The translations under genes and the position numbers were made by a program. The notes below the pieces were generated by a model that saw only the letters and a list, made by a program, of their open reading frames with translations, had not been told where the DNA came from and ran no database searches. This document shows, piece by piece, positions 59,520 through 64,000 of a stretch of DNA of 64,000 nt. The DNA is from Phoenix dactylifera. Its lineage: Eukaryota > Streptophyta > Magnoliopsida > Arecales > Arecaceae. Location of the stretch: NCBI RefSeq assembly GCF_009389715.1, contig NW_024067740.1:372001-436000 (forward strand), written 5' to 3'. Positions within the stretch are counted from its first letter, which is position 1. Every line of letters begins with the position of its first letter.

Positions 59520-60962
59520 GGTTAAAATATAAAAGGAAAAAAAAAATCATAATGGTCATGTGGCTCTGTGGATTCCGTCAGGGATATGGTTCTTGTAATT
59601 AAGCGATTCCATCCACAAAAAGGCCAGCTAATATGATAATTATCGAAAATATTGGTAACCTTGATATTTATCTGCTGTGTTTATCGGTATGGATTACATA
59701 ACAAAGTTTGGTGGCCGAAAATTTTAATAGCATTGATGACCCGAAATCTTGGAGTTTCAGAACCTTTTAATTTTTGTTATAATTTTTATCAATTTTTACG
59801 GTGAGCTACAACACTGGTAGCCCACAATCTGATAGGTTGTACAAATTCTCATCTCTAGTATTATCATACAGTAATAGTGTTCCTTCTACATTTCAAATAA
59901 GTGGATCGATTATACTTAATAATTCAAGCTAGCATGTCATTTGCCCACTTCTCTTATCAGAACAGCAAGAAGACTGATCTCTCTAGCAATCTCTTCAACT
60001 CCACTCCTGGATCAGGTAAAATTCGGCGCTCAGTCTGGACTTGAAAACCAAAATGAGGCCGGACAATTCGGATTTAGATCGAGTTGGGAGGCAAATCCGA
60101 AAATAGAAGCAGCCAAAGCTTTTAAGAGGCGCAAGGGGCAACCAAGGCGAAGGCCATAGAAGTAGAGAACGGAATTCCGAGGGTGAACCATTAAGGTTAA
60201 CTGAAGTCAGGCATTGATTTGCCGAGTTTAGTTAGCTAACGTGGACGCCACGCACAGACCGAGAAACCCTTACGTTCGACAATTAATACCTAATTCTACT
60301 AAAAAAAAAGGTAAAGAGGCGACTTTTTCACTCTCCATCCCACTGGTCGTCTCTCCTGTCCCGTCTCTACGAAGAGACCGAGAAACTTTTATATCTATTT
60401 CTCCTCCTTTCGGCCGCTCATCCCGACATCCGCCTTCGCGATCCGTTCCCCGGATTCATCTCCCGGCGCCGCGCCGGAAGATCCTTTCTCGATCGAGGTA
60501 CGTATCGAAGAAATCGGTGGTTTTTGAGCTCAGATCGAGGGTTTTCTTGGTTTCCAGGCTTCCACGTCGTTTGATCTTTTTCTCCAGTTCTTTTGATCTC
60601 TGTTCTTTCTCGGGAGGATTCGGCTCTCAGATGTAGCCGACGGTTATCTTGGAATTTGATTGCTGGTTTCCGACCGATCGCGCGTTTCTAAATCATGTTT
60701 CGGGTCTAGCTCGGAAAGGAGGCACTGAACGAGGTATCAAGGGCGTTACTTTTGGGGGCTTTATCTTTCTTTACTGCTATTTTTGTGTTTCCGATTGGGG
60801 ATGGATGCCTGGATGTGTAAAGTTTTACTTTTTCGAGCGATTGAAGAACAAGTAATCAGATCATAAATTTATTTTGAAATATTTAAACTTTAGCGGGCGG
60901 CAGCAGATGCCGCTGAGTTTTGAAGGAAACTGAGAGGATCCTCTTGCCGGGTTGCATAAAAG
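59346..60962. promoter_or_regulatory. Divergent promoter region between START and kinase genes
   Basis: The two start codons face away from each other 1.6 kb apart, so both promoters must lie here. It includes an AT microsatellite and a GC/pyrimidine-rich leader before the kinase gene (60320-60500). A leader intron is likely, with donor gatcgag|gtacgt at 60498 and acceptor near 60903-60906 (gcag|cag). The 131-codon frame at 60241 is probably untranslated leader. 59560-60240 has nothing recognisable. Confidence 0.5.
59462..59516. repeat. (AAT)n(AT)n microsatellite
   Basis: About seven AAT units run into about 17 AT units, 116 bp upstream of the START-gene start codon. Confidence 0.95.
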
Positions 60963-61882
60963 ATGGTAGAGGGTACAAAATTTACTGGAATTATAGGGGG
61001 TGGTGGTGGTGGTGGTGGGAATGGGATAGGGAATAGCTTCTGCGACATGGGTTTCTACCGGAAGCTCGAGGAGGGTTCCAACATGTCCATAGACAGCATT
61101 GGGAGCCTTCAGATGAGCAACGACGGCGACTCTGTAGCCATGTCCTTGGAGAACAGCAGCGTTGGTTCAAATGACTCCCATACGAGAATCCTTCACCACC
61201 CTGGTCTCCGTCCTATGCCCAGTGCCAACTATTCGGTGGGCCACAGCGTGCTGCGCCCGCGGAGGGTGTCTCATGCTCTCAATGAAGATGCCTTGGCTCA
61301 AACCTTGATGGATCCTCAGTACCCAACAGAATCTCTCAAGAACTATGATGAGTGGACCATCGACCTGAGGAAGCTCAATATGGGTATGGCCTTTGCTCAG
61401 GGGGCGTTTGGGAAGCTTTACAAGGGCACTTATAATGGAGAAGATGTGGCTATTAAGTTGTTGGAAAGGCCAGAGAATGACCTGGAGAGAGCACAACTAA
61501 TGGAGCAACAATTTGCACAGGAGGTTATGATGCTGGCTACCCTGAAACACCCAAATATCGTGAGATTTATTGGAGCATGCAGGAAGCCAATGGTTTGGTG
61601 CATTGTAACAGAGTATGCAAAGGGTGGCTCTGTCAGACAGTTTCTGATGAGAAGGCAGAACAGGTCAGTGCCTCTGAAGTTGGCTGTCCAGCAGGCCCTG
61701 GATGTCGCCAGGGGTATGGCCTATGTGCATGGTTTTGGGTTGATTCACAGGGATCTCAAATCCGACAATCTTCTCATATTTGCGGATAAATCCATTAAGA
61801 TTGCTGACTTTGGAGTGGCCCGTATTGAGGTGCAGACTGAAGGCATGACACCAGAGACAGGAACTTATCGTTGGATGGCTCC
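60963..61882 (+). CDS. Raf-like MAPKKK-type protein kinase, first coding exon (gene runs off the window)
   Basis: It starts [10 protein letters not shown] followed by a poly-Gly run. The 306-residue exon then holds a Ser-rich N-terminal region and the N-lobe and catalytic loop of a protein kinase. Visible features: glycine loop [13 protein letters not shown] (143-155), VAIK lysine 165, αC glutamate about 187, HRDLKSDN (262-269), DFG (282-284), and activation-segment end TGTYRWMAP. The [20 protein letters not shown] and [15 protein letters not shown] blocks match the plant C-group Raf-like kinases such as Arabidopsis RAF22/RAF28 and relatives. The exon ends in a split Pro codon (CC|gtatgt) just before the expected GluMet of subdomain VIII. 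The remaining kinase C-lobe is not in the window. It likely phosphorylates Ser/Thr; substrates are unknown. Confidence 0.92.
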
Positions 61883-64000
61883 GTATGTATACTTACATTA
61901 CGTATCATCTTCATGATGTTTAGAACCTTATATGGTGCTAACATCAAAGGCATTGTTCTACATCTATCACTTTGAGTAGTTCGTTAAACTGCTGTTGCAT
62001 CACTAATTTAGAACATTTTTCTGTAAACTTGTGCTCACACAATCTTTTACTGGACACCTGGTTGGACATGAATGAGTTTGTTGTTCATTTATGCTAATTA
62101 ATGACAACTATGCAACTGTAGTAAGTGTGATTAGATAACATTTTGTTTTATAAAAGGAATCGTACTGATTTCAGCATTATCTCTTCAAGTAGGTCATCCA
62201 TTTTAGATCGTTGCTTTTGTAAAAGATTTGCTGTCTTCTCTTTTAAGTTCTCTAGCTGCTTGGTTGTGCATGCAACAACTCTCTTGATCATAAGTTTAGT
62301 AAGACTTACTACTTTGATGTATGGATGGGATGTGGTGATGTCACTTTACATGCTGCTATCATGTACATTCATAATGCTTCAGCATGCTCTATGAGAGCAT
62401 CTTGGACTATGAATCATGATAGGTGTTGCTATGCAAGTTTATGTAAAAAAAAAAAAATAACATTAACCATGTAAGTCAAGTGCTATGTATCATGTAGAGT
62501 GGTAGGTGAGGTCAAAATTCTAAACTCAAACAATTAGGATACTAATAGGTAAAAATTGTACAACCACATGCACGTGCTCTGGTTGGCTGTGGCCTTACTA
62601 TATTGGACATCCATAATTGGATCATCTAGGTCTGGAAGTAAACTGCTTTATATAAACGATCCATATGTTAATGAGTTGACAGATATGGATAAATGTGTTG
62701 ACTTGGTACCTAACAAATCGAGCGTACATTTATCACCTGGCTATTTAGCGGGCATGAATTGAGGTTTCGAGGTTCACAGAATCCCTAGCATTAGCTTGGG
62801 TTTATTACTGTTTGTTCATCCATGCTTTAGAGTAGTGTTTACATTGTTTTTCTTTGTTTTTTTACAGAATACATTTTTAAATTGGGTAATTTAAATTTCT
62901 GGTTTCTAACTTTATACATGTTGCCCCTTTTATGTTTGTGTATGCAGAGTAATCGTCTTGACTAGAGATGTTTGTGGATAACCCTTTGTTTGATTGTTCT
63001 GCAATTTCTTGAAAGAAGATGCTTGCCACTTTCAGACTTATGGTTATTTTGTTTGCTAGTATATAGGTTCTTAAGTTTAACCTGACCTGGATATCTTTTT
63101 CCTCTACTTGTGTCTCTTCTGTGTCTGATTTTTCAACAATAGAAATTCCTGCAAGGACATTCCATGGGCATAGACAGCAATAGACTTCTTGATCACTGTG
63201 CATGTTGCAAATATAGTTATATTTGTGTCTGATGACATTCGTTTATAACAGATGCATATAAATCTGAAGTTCTAGGTCCACAAACCTTTGCTGTGGTTCA
63301 ACTGTTGATAGTCATCCTTTCCATTCGTTGTTCCATCTTAGCATGCATTGAAATGGAATGTCTTGTCATGTTATGTCAGATCCACAAATGTCCCAAGTTC
63401 CAGTCTTCACAAAAATGCAATTCTTCTTGCTGGTTCTTTTAAAAAATATAATTTAGCAGTATTTAGTTCTTAATCATATCTGAGCTATATAAGTGACTGT
63501 CATGCTAGTTAGCTATCTTGCTCTATATTCTAGTGTATCAATTTTATAAGCTAGTATATGGAATTATACAAATTGGTATTCTGAGCATGCACATAATGGA
63601 TTTCCAAAACATATGCCAGGAAACTTTTTCTTTATTCTGTATCTAGTATATTTATGAATGATTAAGAGTAATAAGCATACCTCTTACAAACCTTGACATC
63701 GGTTAACTGCATGACGCATTCTTGATTCTTCCAAGTATCAGTTGTTTTCGTTTGTAACTTATCCTAGAAGAGACACTTTACGAGGTATGTAAATCTTCAA
63801 ACCACAAGTTAACAACAATATAGCAAAATAAAAATAAAAAAGATCACAAATTTTACTAAACTTAAGAGTGTGCTGGCTTAAGCCTGTCATTATTTCTGGT
63901 TGGGACATGTTTTAGAGGCGCTAGTCTGTCCCGATTGATAGAACCTCGGTTTAGTGCTTCTATTATGTGATTTGCTTAGTAATAGACCATTGATGTACTG
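61883..64000 (+). other. First intron of the kinase gene (incomplete)
   Basis: The GT donor is at 61883. I found no exon coding the expected subdomain VIII-XI sequence up to the window end. The intron is AT-rich with no recognised gene or repeat. Confidence 0.7.

Noticed and set aside
60241-60636. 131-codon frame before the kinase start
   Set aside because: It spans a likely leader exon and intron donor (60498). Basic, serine-rich translation without family resemblance.
1-64000. CRISPR arrays, bacterial operons, ribosome binding sites, tRNA or rRNA genes
   Set aside because: None seen. The DNA is plant nuclear; the tandem repeats found lack the regular short repeat/spacer form, and no cloverleaf or rRNA motif was recognised by eye.

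Overview
The window is nuclear DNA from a flowering plant. It has multi-exon genes with GT-AG introns, a cycloartenol-synthase-type oxidosqualene cyclase (OSC), nested LTR retrotransposons, CACTA and hAT-type DNA transposons, and a fragment of plastid rps11. Protein similarity and repeat style suggest a monocot, perhaps a palm. That placement is an impression, not a measurement.

Layout. 1-3.8 kb: the 3' end of an LTR retroelement (polypurine tract, then a long LTR with its own TATA box). 3.9-5.98 kb: the right part of a CACTA transposon, with a broken Transposase_24-type gene and palindromic subterminal repeats, abutting a plastid rps11 scrap. 6.2-11.1 kb: a mosaic of duplicated pieces of the aspartyl-tRNA synthetase (AspRS) gene and of the last OSC exon, plus a LINE RNase H remnant. 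12.2-42.4 kb (+): a complete 18-exon OSC gene of 759 codons. Its 12.5-kb intron 6 holds a 9.9-kb Ty3/gypsy chromovirus (Tekay/Del type). 42.8-44.3 kb: a MITE and a Ty1/copia remnant. 45.4-51.8 kb (-): a complete 9-exon cytosolic AspRS gene of 528 codons, convergent with OSC. 52.8-59.3 kb (-): a complete 6-exon gene for a membrane-anchored START-domain lipid-binding protein (419 codons). 60.96 kb to the window end (+): the first coding exon of a Raf-like protein kinase, divergent from the START gene.

The four genes are not an operon or an obvious pathway. OSC makes sterol or triterpene skeletons, AspRS charges tRNA, the START protein probably binds or moves lipid, and the kinase signals. The most interesting biology is in three places. 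First, the OSC has a cycloartenol-synthase scaffold with Tyr410 and His477 but carries Val, not Ile, at position 481, the product-determining site known from Arabidopsis CAS1. Second, the OSC/AspRS 3' ends were copied and scrambled upstream of the OSC promoter, leaving OSC exon 18 copies in inverted orientation. Third, a dispersed TIR element family with 8-bp target duplications occurs in two size classes (about 186 and about 640 bp).

All coordinates were read by eye. Exon boundaries of the three complete genes were checked by splice dinucleotides and by frame continuity across every junction.
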